Shown: positions 1 to 13,430, numbered from the stretch's first letter. The stretch: DNA of 64,000 nt from Paralichthys olivaceus (GCF_024713975.1 NC_091102.1:7383001-7447000), one strand, 5' to 3'. Made by a program: numbers and translations. Notes: generated from the sequence alone by a model not told the origin.

Positions 1-1320
1 ATACAGACCTTTCCAAAAGATAACTCTGCATGCATCTAAAATCATTAGTGCAATTCTACAGAAGATTATGGAGAAGAGGCTCTAATCAGGAGAACACAAC
101 AGATGTGACTCTGAAATAGGGAAAATAATTTCCACATGTAATACATTTACTTCTTTGCTTCTACTTTGTCATCATACAGCCACAAATGTGATTGTTGTAA
201 CAAAGGCCTAGACAAATCCAACAGATTCCCCCAAAATTCCATCAGATGGCGCTCTTGTCTCACTTGAGCCACACGTCGACTTGCACCCTGAGAGGCACAA
301 ATCCCATTTTCTTATCTGGAGTCTATGTGGAGGGTATATGGCGTTATGCATTTAATCATAACTTCAGAGGGGCTGATCTGTAGATGAAAGAATTCACACC
401 TTGGCTGACAGACGGACTGTAATTTCACTCATGAATGGAGCATTTGATCAGGATCTGAATGGACCCCTGTGTGGACTCTCATGTGTCTGTATCAACGCTG
501 AGGCTTTATAATATACTTATCATACATAGGGAAATGCATCCGCGGTTGGAGAGTGACACAATGTGAGGCATTGATTACTGCGTGAGATTGACTTCGCCTT
601 CGTAGTAGACTCTTGTGATGGAGATTCACACTTCCAAAATTTCTGAATTTCTTATTGCCGTCCACATGGGAGGAGTGGCCTCAGCAGAACTAGAAGCCAC
701 GTCGAGGTAAACCACTGCAGGTCAGACGAGGAGGCTGCAGAGGTTGGCAGATGCTAATAAATTGCAAGATAAGATCACAAGATTTGTCCTGTTTCATGTC
801 CTCTCAGGAAGGTCTCCCAGAGAAAAGACATTTCTTATCTTGGTGGACTTCCTGGTTTAAATGAAATCCTATTAAGATGAAAAAAAGGTTTAATCATTTC
901 TCCATCCATATCCAAATGAGCATGTGTGTGAGAGGGTGAGTTTTAGAGCAGGTGAGGAGGAAGCCACCTCCAGGAGAAGCCTGGGCCTTGCAGTCAGTAA
1001 TGTCATCAGAGTGGGAGTCCCAGCTGAATTCAGCACTGTTCTGCATGATTGCCCATGATAATTGTGTGTTGATAGGGAGCGCCGGAGATGGAGTATAATT
1101 TCCACCGAGAGATTCCTAAACAAATACCTGTGCTCAGCAGAGGGATGGAGTGCAGCAGGAGGTGAGGAGGAGAATAGCGGATGAGGGGAGATAGAGGATG
1201 AGAGGGTAATGCTTCCAGAGGAGGAGGAGGAAGAAGAAGGACGAAGGACAGACAGGAAGCAGCATTTTCAGTACAGGACCTTATAGTCAGTACATAGTGA
1301 AACCAGAGCAAGGTCCTTCA
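1..1320. other. Intergenic, no gene recognised
   Basis: No exon with a recognisable protein product was seen on either strand. The stretch is unique-looking AT-rich sequence with a short purine-rich run (GAGGAGGAGGAAGAAGAAGG) near 1220-1250. The longest open frames are under 95 codons and have compositions typical of chance reading frames. Confidence 0.6.
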
Positions 1321-1672
1321 AGAGTAGAAGAGAATAAATCAAGATAGAATCCAATAGAACAGAGCAGAACACATTAAGGCAGAATACAACATAGCAGATC
1401 ATAGCAGAACATAATAAAACAGAACAGAACACAATGAAATAGAGGAGAAAAGAAAAGAATAGAACATACTAAAACAGAATACAGTAAAGCAGAATAAAGC
1501 AAGCAGAAGTGAGTAGAATACAATGAAATAGAACCAAACACAATAAAACAAATTAGACCATAACTCAAGACAATAGAATAGAGCAGAAGAGAAGACAACG
1601 GAACAACACAAAATAAAACGCAACAGAACTCAAATTAAAACCGAACAGGAAGCAGGAAAAAGTTCAACAGGA
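1321..1672. repeat. Degenerate A-rich minisatellite (AGAACA/AGAATA-like units)
   Basis: About 350 bases are built of imperfect short units such as CAGAACA, AGAATA and AGCAGAA. The + strand is strongly depleted in T, so the minus strand translates as chance Phe/Leu/Cys/Ser-rich frames. Units vary in length and sequence, so this is an old, decayed tandem array or purine-biased simple repeat rather than a clean microsatellite. Confidence 0.7.
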
Positions 1673-4600
1673 AGATTGTTTGAGGGTCCTGAGAGCACAG
1701 GGGCTGTTTTCGAGGGGCCCGCAGACACAAGGGGGACTGTCCTCACTTTTCATTTTGGTTATTGGTTCAGAAGCCCATGTGTGTGCTGGTAATAATGACC
1801 TATATGCCTTTTGTCTGAAAGTGAAAACAAATCTATTTGTATCTGTTTGGAGAATCAAAGCTACATATCTTTGGCCTCCGTCAGTGTACTGTATTTTCAC
1901 GTGTCACTCCTGTGGTGGAATAAGCAGAAAGACGCTATGGGACATGTTGAAGTCCGTCACTGGTCTGGTGGAGAGCAGGAGATAAGTTTGACTCCCAGTC
2001 AACACTTGTATATTTAACCTTGAGGGAGGTTCAAGTTAATTGGAAGACACTCTTTGCCGCGGTGCTCTCACCTCACGGCACGTAGTGTAGTTATCATAGC
2101 TTATCTTCCAAATGTGTCCTAATCTCACAAGACATGCAAGTCAGACTACATTTAAATCTGATTACTTTCAACTCTCGGAAAAAAAGCAAAAGTATTTGAA
2201 TTGCATGAACAATATGGCAAGTCATATTACACGCCGCTTTCCTCTTTAGAGATAGTTTTACATAATTTCCCATTCGTTTTGAAATAATGAATAGACAATG
2301 GGACGTATAATTGTGAGAATTTACAATTCAGAGGACCACGTCGTATAATCACTGCGCATAATTCAGAGAGTCGAGCACACAGGTCAGCGGTGGCAGCTTC
2401 ACAGAAAGAAACTCAAGTTCTTCAAACAAACAGTCGAAAATCAACACTTTTATTCTCGCTCAGCTTGAAACGTCCCTTTCATGAGGCGTTCCTTCAGTAT
2501 CATTCAGGAAATATAAAGAAGTACAAGCGGGGCATCCAATTATCTTTATACCCCGTGTATTTCCTTCGCAGCAGAGAGATTGTTTCAGTGGAGTCTGTGA
2601 GTTCAGAGGAGCTCAGTGATGTGTGAAGAGGCTTTGGCAGTAGAAAAATGGTTATTACCCCGTTGGCCGGTGGAAACGATACCTGTGCGGAGTGGATCCT
2701 TTCGGCCCCTCTAACATCCTCTGGCCTCACACCTCAGTTTGTGCATATAAATTACATTCCAAAGTGTGTATGGATGGCCCTCGTTCATACTCAAGGTCTC
2801 TCGTTTCAAAGGCATGCTAATGTCTCTCACAGTGAAACTCCTCTCAGCCGCTCTCTTTTAACTGCCGGGGCAACTGTGTAGGAGATGATTGGGACTCTTC
2901 AACCACATCTCTTCCTGAATATTCATACATTTTTAATGGCACGTAAAAATATATGTATACATATCCACAAATAGGAGACATTTCTTTCAAGAGTGGCTAA
3001 CCTGGTGCAGATTCTTTCAGTTTTAGCTGTAGCTGCTTTACCGCTTAATTTCTTTTGACTTAAAACATCTCTGTATGTGTCGGTTAACTAAAGTTAAATA
3101 GATAAGTGAATTTCAGTTGTGTCGTCCCATGCTTTCGTTTCAGATGCACAATGTGTTAGCACGCGCTCGTCACAAATTTTCTCACTTTTTAATTCTTTCT
3201 CTGGGATTGCTGCGCTCCGGCACCGCATGCTCCGGCTTCTTATTTGGTTTTAGCTCCCCCCTCGAGCAACTAATTAATGCTGCTGTACAAACAGCCGTCG
3301 GATTTGGTCATGAATATTCAAACGCACCACTTGCATATCATTTTTTATGCAGCGTTGTAACATAGGGCGTTAGTGAGGCACAGCGTCGGGGGTTTCAAAG
3401 CCGTTCGAGGTTTTTCTGTATCGTACCTTCTCTGTCCCAGTCTGAGAGGAAAGTCTGTCTCCAGTTATCTGACAAAGTGAGACTTAACTATGTGCTGAAC
3501 TGAAATGGGACATATTCATAAATGTTGCAGTTTTGACATTTACCAACTTCCTTACTTCACTCTCTCTCTCACTCTCAATGTATTTGTGGCGCAAACATCT
3601 TAAACTGTGTTTTATAATTAACAGACTATAAAATACACTCTAAAATATAACATTTCTCAGCAAAATATGCAATAAATTTATCAAAATAAACTGCCAATAA
3701 AATAATTAGCTATTATTCAGTTGTTTAAAGTTCCAACTGTTGTTTATATCCTATATTTTTTCACAAAAGGGAAACAGGAAAAAGATTGATATCTTTCACT
3801 TAATGTACCTGTGTATTATTTATTTGAGCATTTTTTTGTAATTCATACACCCATATTCATAAACTCAAAGTACAATATATAAATATCACAGTTCAACCAG
3901 TAAATAACAACTTTTACTGAATTTAAAGTGAATAAAAATTGGACAGTTATATATTTTAAACCGCTCATTCCACATTCAACATGTCTCAACGGTGCAATAG
4001 AAATACTTGCTGTTCCGTTCTGTTGAACCACAATCCCTCACATGTTTATTTATGCCGTCTTACAAAAGGGCATTGTCATATTTGTTAGCCTTTAACATGT
4101 CAACATGTAAAAAAATAAACAGGCACAAGCACTGTTTATCATATTTAATAGACATGAATATACAATTCTACAATAGGTATTCAAATGATTTCTCCCCCTT
4201 TGTTTGACTCTTCATGTGAATTCATAAGAGTTGCTTAGTATGCAATCTCACTTCATTAGAGTAACATTTATGAAAATTATGTATTATGTATTGAAATCAC
4301 AGCGACTCAAACACGGGCCTATTATTAACACTTGAACTACATCTGTACAGACATTAGACTCACATCGCCGGGACGTTAACAGAGGTGACGTCGCGCTAAA
4401 GTTACTGAAGCACCACTGACTTCTCGTGCTCATATTTGTAGAATGACAACAGAACTGACAAGAGCAGGACATTGTTCGGTAGCTTGAGGTGGTGAATGTA
4501 CACAGCAGTCATGTGGCTCTGATTAGGAGAGGAAATACTTTGAATAAAGTGAAGAAACACATGAAAAAGAAGCTTAAAGTATAAAAATGAAAAGGTTCAG

Positions 4601-7079
4601 TTTACAGCAATTTAGCTGCAACGACTTCGGAGACTCTCATTGAAAATATTGTGAAATACAATCGTAGATTTGAAGTACAGTGCAGTTCACAGGCATGCAA
4701 ACAGACAGTGAACATCAAATTAAAAGACACAATAGAAGACAAAGAGAAACTGAAATACAGAGACTAACACAGACTGAATGCTTTTACCTGCAGATTTCTT
4801 AAAATCTTGCTGCAGCCGAGTCGAAGAACGATCCTTTTTCTCCATTCAAACCTAACTTACATTAACGTTACTGTGCTTTATACAGGATCCATGTGTGTCC
4901 TCGTCCTGTTGCAGCTTCTGTGCTTTTATACTGGTTTCAACTTGCAAAATTATACCTTTGACCCCAAGTAGTGCTGACATTCCTTGAAAGTAAAATCCTG
5001 CGTGTGTGTGTGCAGAGTGTGGCGTTCAGTTTTGCAATGGTAAAAGTAGACTTTGTATTAATTGAAGTATAATGATATCTCCAGCATGGATGTTGGGGAA
5101 AAGCAAGTGAATAATGTATCTCCATGCAGATGATAAATGAATATGTTCATATATTCATTTATTAATTTATACATTTGAATTGTGATTTGGCCTGACTTTA
5201 TACTTTCCTTCATATGTTTTACTCAGGACATCTTTTTTTTAGTTTGTCAGTAAATCCCTGCAACACATAGGACATTTTATCCTCCACTTCCACTTTGTCC
5301 TTTACATTTTCCAGTTTGTTTATTTGTGCAGTTCCTTCACTAACTCTCCCTTCCTTGATTTCCTCATCGCTCCTTTTCTTTCTCGCTCATGTTTGCTGAA
5401 AAGCGGCGAAAGGAAAGAATCCTCCGATAAACAGACAGCAAAGTTTAAGAAAGTTTTACAAAGTAAAACTAGAAAAAAGAAACAAGGAAATGTCAGCTGA
5501 AGAGACACTGCTGAGCTTCAGGCCGCTGAAGTCATGAGCCTCAGGGACCATACGAGGGCTGGTAAATGTTACCAATGATAAATAAACATTATTTAAAAGA
5601 TCTGTCAGCTCTTGTTAGATCGTAGCCGTGGTTCATTTGTTTCAATGCTCTGAGGGGATAAGGAATATTTAATCACTCCTCTGAATGACATGAATAATCA
5701 CAGATACCATTCTCCTGAAGGCACAAGCAGAAACACTGATGATGACTCCAGCACTGATGTTGAAGATTTGCATACAAGTAGATGATAATCTCTACAAAGC
5801 GTTACAACACTTATTGTTCTGTTAGAGTTATATTCATAAGGATAAGAACCTAGTGATGGATGTTTACAACTAGTCCACCATTTTTTATTTTATAGAATTC
5901 ATATTTTTTTGCATTCAAAACAACAAATATCGCTGACTCTCAGAAAACTCACAACTTTCAGAAAGGTTTCAAATTTAAGCTATTATAAATGATAATTAAT
6001 TAATTAAAGACAATTTTCAACCTTAAAATCAATCAGTTTAGTATTCAATGAATCAAGACAATTAGTATTCTATATTACTTTCATTCTGAAATATTTAATC
6101 CAGATGTTGAAGTTTCTGTATAAAAAAGGAAAAAAGGAAATAGATTTTAAAAACAACAACAAGATTTGCAAATTAAACCACTGCACTCACGTCTGTTGAT
6201 TTGGACAACCACTGTAAAATATGCTAATGACAGACATGCATTTATAAAGATGGGTACAAACATTATAAAGAGAAACATTTCAAGATGTAATTTAAAAAGT
6301 AAGATCTGTCATATCTGTATCAAATGCTGCTTTAATCAGTATCTAACGTGGATGATGCATGTACTGTATGAGTAAGGGATCATCTATGTTGGCAACTCCA
6401 GATTATTCACTTTTGTAAGTTTTGCAATATCTCTAAAATGTCTGCTGTCTTTTGTTTATGTTCTTTTGGTTCACTTTCACCACTTTCCCCCCTCTGTCCC
6501 TCTGAGGAACATAATGCAGCGTTTCACTTCTAAATGGGCAGATATTTCTTCCTGGAGGTGATGGAGACCAAAAACAGAGCAAAGATGCAGATTAAATATT
6601 GAGTTCATATTTATCAGATGGACACAGACACAGATTAAATGAATTATTTTATTGTTGTTTCTGGCAACCTCAATAAAAGTCTACTGAAAGTCGTTTTCTG
6701 TTGTTTTCCCACACTGCAATGACCCACCGGGCCAGCTCTGCCTCAAGTCATGCCAAAATGTACGGAAGCAAATCATCTGTGTGCAGAGATGGAAAAGATA
6801 TTATTGTTCTCAAAAATGCTTTTTGCGAAACATTACATTACATTAAGATTTGATCAAAGGCTGCATTGTCCTGCTCACACCACTGGGAGTCAATACCCAG
6901 TCTGGCCACAATGTAAAGAAAAATAGAAAAGATGGCGTCAGATCCACAGGGCGGTAACAACATACACAGGTACTCAGCTGCTCTGGTTTATCCACCTGTG
7001 TCTCTGTTTGTGTGAACTTGCTTGTAACCCCTGTCCAGTCCTTCCCATGCCCCTCCACACTCAGCAGAAGATGTCATGC
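1673..7079. other. Intergenic flank, no gene recognised
   Basis: No coding exon was recognised. The sequence is mostly AT-rich. One subregion (about 3225-3360) is less AT-rich and carries ATGAATATTCAAA and TTGCATAT motifs, so it could be a regulatory element, but nothing in the sequence proves that. Open frames here are short and lack recognisable domains. Confidence 0.55.
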
Positions 7080-7215
7080 TCGTCTCTTGCCCATTGGCAC
7101 ATAGGACACCTGCTTGTTGGCATGGTGACATGTGAGCCTCTGGGACGAGCAAAGGGGCATCTGTTCAGCAGACAGAGGGCTGAACGTGTTGCCCTTAGCA
7201 ACAGGCTTCGAAGCA
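7080..7215. promoter_or_regulatory. Candidate regulatory island with an RFX X-box-like site
   Basis: A GC-balanced, non-repetitive island lies in AT-rich surroundings. It contains GTTGCC CTT AGCAAC at 7188-7202, which fits the RFX X-box pattern RYYNYY-N(1-3)-RRNRAC with a 3-base spacer. RFX factors bind such sites near ciliary and neural genes. There is no adjoining coding exon, so a role as a distal element is inference. Confidence 0.3.
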
Positions 7216-7260
7216 GGCCCTGGCATCTGCACATATATTGGAAGAACGAGAAAGGTTTTT

Positions 7261-7271
7261 CTATCTATCTA

Positions 7272-7304
<33 letters not shown>

Positions 7305-7319
7305 GTATGTATCTATCTC
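7261..7319 (+). repeat. CTAT/CTGT tetranucleotide microsatellite
   Basis: Fifty-nine bases of CTAT units are interrupted by a block of CTGT units and ATGT variants. This is a compound microsatellite. The open frames through it encode repetitive Leu-Ser-Ile-Tyr runs and are artefacts. Confidence 0.95.
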
Positions 7320-8689
7320 ATGGTTTTCTCATAACCACAGTTAAAACATATGATCAGATTACAGTAAGAAATGTTGAATGTTGGATTATCTGGACCACAT
7401 CTGTATTCTTAAACGAGCATGTATTCTACTCTGACCTTTATACGACTTTTCTTGCCTTATTCTTATTAAGTTTGAACTCTTCCTTCCTGTCTTTCCATCT
7501 GTTCCCTCTGCATTTCCTGTTGCTCATCATGACTTGATTTAGCAGAATTTAACTTTGCACAACGTATTATAGAATTATTATTTATTTCATTTTCTTCTTT
7601 GGATTTGCACATGAATCTTGTTCAGGTGGATCTTCAAACCGAGATACAGATTGGAATTAATATTTGATATCTTACATCATGAGCATGTTTCCATTGATCT
7701 CTTTCACATTTTTTCAAACCAGTACATTGTGAATAAACAAGCTGCTTCATTTCTAATAATGATTTGAATGTCATTCTCCATTGCAGCATATCAATTTATT
7801 GGTTTAATATACACATGCGTATGATCACATTCAGTTCATATGACGGCATCTCCTCTGGTTCGAATGGTGTTAAAGTCCATCAGAATATGAATAAATATTT
7901 ATTCCAGCTGTCAGGTTTAAAGTTGCGTCACCTTCTCCTTTTCTTAACCTTCACTGCCTCTATATGCTTCAGCAGCATTTTACTCTCATTTCAGTCCCTG
8001 TGAATACATTTTCTCACTGTGAGTTTCATATCTTTTTTTTGTATTATGTGCCACGATGATGGATTGTCCTGATTCTAGATCCAAAGAATTGACAAAACAG
8101 AATGGGTGAAGAAGCATTAAAACATTGTCGTTTGGTGGCGTTTGTCCAGCTTCACACACGCAGGACAATAAATCTTCTGAATGCATATTTAACACTGAAT
8201 CAATGTACGCTGCAGCCTGAAGGTTAACCTGCTTCTTTTGTTCAGATTTGTTATTTAAATGCTGCTTGACATGGCAGCAGTGTATTCACAGCACTTGTGC
8301 TTGCAATTTTGCAATATGAAGATCTGAATTGAGAATTACCAAATTACTTACTTTCAACCTGCAGAACCCACATGGGACACCTCCACCTGACCGTGCAGCT
8401 CCAAAAACAAAAAGCTTCACCACCAAAATGCTTTGATACGGTTTTGATGCGTCTTCACTCTGCACACCAAGCGCTCTACATTAATGAACACTTAGGTAAA
8501 TCATAGAAGCAATTTTCTACTACTGATTTCTCTTCTGTTTTTTAGACTGGCCACAGGAAGATAAACATGAACATCAGTTTTGCACTTTGAAACGAAGGAA
8601 CTGCTCCACAAGCACCAAAGAGTCATTATCTTGGGATTAAGAGCCCCTGCTTTGTTAACAAGGTGCTGCATGGCTACAAATCAGAGCTG
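7320..8689. other. Intergenic, no gene recognised
   Basis: AT-rich sequence without a recognisable exon, repeat family or structured RNA on either strand. Confidence 0.5.
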
Positions 8690-8905
8690 CTAATGACTTA
8701 AAGAGCATATCAGCTATGGCTGGTTTGCTTAACAGCAGAGCAGAGCAGCGCTTTGAGTTTCAACTTTAATTAGGGATTGGCTAAAACACAGCTCCCTGTG
8801 GTCCCGACACATTACCAATACTCCCGCACTCGGGTCTATTAGTGTTTAAAACTGCTCTGCGAGGACCACAGGTTATCCCACAGCTGCCCAATAATAAATC
8901 TTTAG
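8690..8905. promoter_or_regulatory. Candidate conserved noncoding element
   Basis: A low-repeat island contains a TTTAATTAGGGATTGG block (homeodomain-type TAATTA plus an inverted CCAAT), GAGCAGAGCAGCGCTTTGAG and ACCACAGGTTATCCCACAGC. The clustering of TAAT cores, CCAAT-like and CAG-rich motifs in a gene desert beside a developmental transcription factor is typical of conserved enhancers. No alignment was possible, so this is a candidate only. Confidence 0.3.
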
Positions 8906-10740
8906 GAGTTAATGTATCTTAAATATTCTGTTGACATTGTCTGTGCACATGTCAGAGGAGGAGTGTAATGTATTTCCTACACTCTGCATTCAGCGTATGT
9001 ATTGACCGAGTTTTGTGTGGAGGTCACAAGTTCACCTTCGTTCCTGAGCAGACATTCATATTCTTACGTGAGGAAGGAAAACAGCCACAGCCTCTCTCAA
9101 TCAAGCCCTGATCAAGCACAAAGGCACATCCGACTCTAAATAATACATGACTCATCTTCCCATACACACTCCCCCACCGGGAGACTAAAGAAGAGAGAGC
9201 AGGTTCAAAGATCCCTCCTCATCTTCAAATGTCCATGCCTTCATCTTAGCTGCTGCCAGATTCTCTGACACAGTTTTGTTCTGGAGAGGGAGACACCGTT
9301 AGTTTGAGAGCACGATTGTCCTTGTCCTCAAAGACGCTTTTTGACTGGAAGACCTCTCTGATTCAATGAGAGTACTGACGATGTGCAACCTAGACTAACC
9401 AAGTGTTGAAGCATGTTTTGATAATTCTGCGGGACCTAGTTTCTGTACATTTTTGGCTTATTATTTATCTACCTGCAGGGATAATACTTTTTTTTTTTCA
9501 AAATAACTGAGACATCTGTTATCATTCAAAAAGTTTATTTGATTTTTCAAGACAATGGTGCTATTGTTTTGTGTGTTTCCCATTTGTCTGAAACAATAGC
9601 AGCAAATTCTGCATTCATGCAATTCCAGCAAATATGAAAAAACACAAAGAGAATGAAACAAAGCAAGTTTTGAAGATGTGTGCATGCTGCTTCACAAATC
9701 TTTAGGTGAACTGGTTTTATTTTTTATGGTAATTAATTTTTCATGTTCCTACCATTTCAATCTCGAAGCCCAAAGGCTATTACCTGACAAGAAATAAGCC
9801 TCTAGGGGCAATGGCTGATATTTTAGGAAATCTAGTGTAGACAGCAGATATCCGGGCCAAAGCTCTTGTTTGTCGTATACCGTTGAATGTTTCAACTTCA
9901 ACTTTGTTAGATCAACTTTGTGAAATCAAATAATTTCACATTTATCTCTTCAGTGCTGCAGTAGATGGTAATTTATCTTCGGATGTGGGTTGTGAAGCTC
10001 AGGGACATGTTTTAATTTTTGAAGTTGCTGACTGAGTCACAGAAGATAGTGGAACAGACTTTAACCCAAAGGTGGTGTCAGGTCACTACCATTGTGTGAG
10101 TCTTTTATTCAAAGCTATTAGATGATGTTGCTGAACCCTGAAGGTAAAACTTAGACTTAGTGGTGAATAATTATCACAACTTGTTCAGTAGAGTGATTTT
10201 GCAAAGAATGCAGAAATGCTAATTGAGGTCCACGTTGACTTTTCTTGTCCGAATCGTGGTCATTTGATTACAACAAAAATAATATTCCCTTCTCTTTGAC
10301 TGGGAGCGCAGACACGGGAGCAGAAGGCGGGCGGCTCAGTGCTGCTGCTCTTTGGCTGGTGATAAAGATTCAGCCTGTTCCTTTAGCTCCATGTGTAGTC
10401 ATGTGTATAATTGCTCTGGGACTGGAAATGCACCATGTGTGAATATAAAGGAAGGACCATCTAATAGGAGACACTGTTCAAACAACATAGCTTTGGTTTG
10501 TCTGAATGTCCCGTGTCACAGAGAAGCTGCAGAGGATGGAGGAGGGTTCAGGAGACAGCAACATCCAGTGGACTGAGAGCTGGGAGCAAAGAGGGAATAA
10601 CAGGAAACAAGATGAAAAGTGACAGAAGGCTGCTAATCGCCACAGATTGTTAAAAAAAACAGACAACACCAAAAATAGAGCGGGATTAATATTACAGGGG
10701 CAGGTGGGAAATATAAAGTTCACTTTGTCCCCTCTGTAAT
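8906..10740. other. Intergenic, no gene recognised
   Basis: No coding exon, tRNA or recognised repeat was seen. The stretch is mixed AT-rich sequence with homopolymer runs such as the T-run near 9490. Confidence 0.5.
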
Positions 10741-11065
10741 TGAACTCATTACCTCCACAATGGAGGTTATGTTATAGTCTGCGTTTATTTGTCAGTTAGC
10801 AGGATTACGCAAAAAATACTCAAGGGGTGACACGTAAAATGTTTGGTGCAGATCCAGATCAGAGGATGGATACAGGATTTTCCCCCTTTTTTTAACAAGC
10901 TTGATTTCGGGAATAATTCATGGATCTTAATGAAAAAGAGATGATTTTGAGTATGTGTGATTTGGTGCAACAATTCCAGATTGAGTGAATTTTAAAGTAG
11001 TTTCTTTAGGAGACTGTTGGGCCTTGGCAGATGTGTGCGCTCCACTGAGTGCCATTCTAGTTTTG
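10741..11065 (+). repeat. Dispersed fish repeat, copy 1 (AGGTTATG...GGATTACGC...TTCATGGATC...CATTCTAGT family)
   Basis: The copy starts with a small inverted repeat (ATTACCTCC...GGAGGTTATG), then has AGCAGGATTACGCAAAAAATACT, GGTGCAGATCCAGATCAGAGG, GGGAATAATTCATGGATCTT and CTGTTGGGCCTTGG, and ends with GAGTGCCATTCTAGTTTT. The same ordered blocks recur near 15078, 43290 (reverse), 48062, 57208 and 60640, which shows it is an interspersed family. It has no coding capacity. From general knowledge this kind of sequence is abundant in fish genomes; I cannot assign it to a named element. Confidence 0.75.
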
Positions 11066-11344
11066 TTTATGGGACATTACATCATAGACAAGACAAAAGA
11101 GAATATCAGTACACATATGTAGCTGAGAATAGAACAGCACTAGCAAGGCTTTAATTTTTATGATCATCATATTGGTTTTCAAGTAGGCCTAAATGTTGAT
11201 TGTTGTTCATGTGATGGATGATTTTTATTAGGAATCTGTAACAATTATTTAAATCAGTCACTGGGAGAAGATGCAATTAAAAACCTAACCACCTTTCCAT
11301 TTTGGATCTTTTTACACAATATGTGTTGTAATCTGAGGTCCTGA

Positions 11345-11735
11345 GTGAAGACTCCGCTCGCCATTATACTGCTCCGGCTGAGGACTAGAGGTGACGAGAC
11401 CTTTTCTGTCAGGACCCCCTACCTGTGGAGATCCGTCTGACGAATCCTGATGTCATTTAAATCTCTCTTAAAGACATTTTTATCGGTGTGGGCTCTCCTT
11501 GATCTTACCGTGTTTTTATTCATTTTGTATTTACCTTGGTTTTACTCTTTTCTCATCAATTATATATTTTTATTTCTGTATTTGTGCTCTATTGGTGTGT
11601 GATCTTGCTTTTAAATTGTTTCTTCTTTGGAAAGTTTCCTAATGTTTGCCTTCAATTTTTCATCTTTAACTAGTAAAGCACCTTGTCACTGTTTTGAAAG
11701 GTTTATTGATATTATTATTATCATCATTATTATTA
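11345..11735 (+). repeat. Decayed non-LTR retrotransposon 3' end
   Basis: At 11454-11497 a frame reads SFKSLLKTFL, the typical C-terminal end of fish L2/Rex-type LINE proteins. The preceding residues LPVEIRLTNPDV are in a different frame, so the copy is frameshifted. It continues into an AT-rich 3' UTR with AAAGCACCTTGTCACTGTTTTG and ends in an ATT-type simple repeat at 11705-11735, as such elements usually do. It is a short, inactive remnant. Confidence 0.6.
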
Positions 11736-13219
11736 AGTAAAATGTCTCATAAAAACGAAGTGTCTTATCAAAAAGCTAAAAATATCCAATTCTTAAAAAC
11801 TTCATTACCTACCTGTGAAGTTACCTGTGCTCTGTGATCTACCTGTTCAGCCTTTGCTCGTGATTGATTAGTGATGCCTGCAGAGTCCGGAAGGGGAGCT
11901 GTCGGCCGCGATGCTTGATTCTCGGTGAAGCGACCACAGAAGAAGCATCGCACAGGTACGTTGAGAGCATGTTAGCTCTTGGACTTTTAGAAGTATTCGC
12001 TATGTTCTGTTATGGGTGTTTTATTAACTTACACACTGAGTGTTTGTCTTGGAGCACCATTTTGCTCTGTCATTCGTTAATTAGCATTTTTAAGCAGCTA
12101 GCTAAAACATCTCCCTCAGTAGCTGACATGAGGTTAGCTTGACTGCAACACCTGTATTTCCATGTGTTTAGCTCAGTAAGAGACACATATGAGGTATTAG
12201 GCTTTAGCTGTTTGTGTGTGTGTGTGATTAGCCACTGATGCATCTGTGTGGTCATTTCTTATTTAAGCAGCAAGTAACAGTGTAACAGTGCTGCAGAAAA
12301 TGCAGGAGGAACTTTTCTTGGTGAAAATCTTCATTAAGACAATTTTTCCTGTGTTGGGAACACAGCTGAGAGAATTTAGTTTCTTAAAATGTTCCTTAAA
12401 CTACACATAACCAAAATTAACGGGTGCTCTGCTGACTTTATATCATTAGACTTAGCTTAGACGCAGAATCCTGTGCCCCAAAAATGTAACTACGTGTCAA
12501 GGCAACAAAGAGCTGTGATTGCTCAGCTTGGTAGCATCGCATTCCAGGCACACTCTCAGCTATTATTTTTTATTTATTTGAAGGAAGAAACACAGATAAC
12601 TTTCTTTTCTCTGTTGCAGTTCTGTAAGAAAAAGTAATTGCTCTTCAACACCTATCAGCTCCAACACGATCCGCTTAGTAACACTCGCTGTTGCTCAAAA
12701 GTAAACGGAGATGCCTGAGAATTAATATAAATTATCCAGAAACCGGTAGACAGTCAACACCCGCATAGAAACTGTACCACCACTAGCGGTTTGTTTGTTT
12801 AATTGCACCGTGCCTAACACACATACGCACAGCTATGAATACTCAACCCTGTGCGTAGGCTACGTGCATATTTGCGGCGTATGTGTTTTTATATTATACC
12901 CTAATAACACAAGTCCATACTACGTTCACTACATGTACATTGTATCCCATGCCTCTATCATGGGGTGTCTTCCAAATATGGCATATTTTAGAAACAGTTC
13001 AACGTGAACTAGCTTGGTTCATGAGGCGCTGGACTCAATGTATGGCAATATACGGCTCCTCACATTCAGATTTTTCTCAGTGTGAAGAGCTGCTGCTGTG
13101 TCTGGAGCAACACTGATGAGTGTGTTAGACTGAATCAAAAAGTTGTGGGCTGTAAAACCAAATCAATTAGCTCCAAGAAGAGGGAGGAGTGACTAAGGAT
13201 GTGTACTTGAGTGACCGGG
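11736..13219. other. Intergenic with one possible noncoding first exon
   Basis: No coding gene was recognised. A locally CpG-rich stretch at 11864-11955 includes an ETS-type CCGGAAG and ends in a good splice donor (CACAG/GTACGT). It could be the first exon of a long noncoding RNA, but no downstream exon could be tied to it. Confidence 0.35.
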
Positions 13220-13430
13220 CTTAAATGCAAATGTCTTATCGATCGATTGACCGAGGCAAGCAGAGACCCTGCTTTTATTGATCAGCTCACGGCCAAGGGC
13301 AGAATGAGGCTGACAACTCAGACAGTGACCTCTGCCACCTTGACCTTGGCCTAAAGCCAGAAAGATGCCCTTTAACCTTCATCACGTGACCTCTGGCACT
13401 CAGGGGCCCCCAGATGTGACCTGAGCACAG
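13220..13430. promoter_or_regulatory. Candidate regulatory cluster: octamer, four TGACCT half-sites, E-box
   Basis: An exact POU octamer ATGCAAAT lies at 13225-13232. Four TGACCT nuclear-receptor half-sites follow at 13326, 13341, 13387 and 13417, all on the same strand within 97 bases, and CACGTG overlaps the third. The region is unusually GC-rich for this flank. The motifs are seen directly; binding and any role in pou3f3 control are inferred. Confidence 0.4.
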
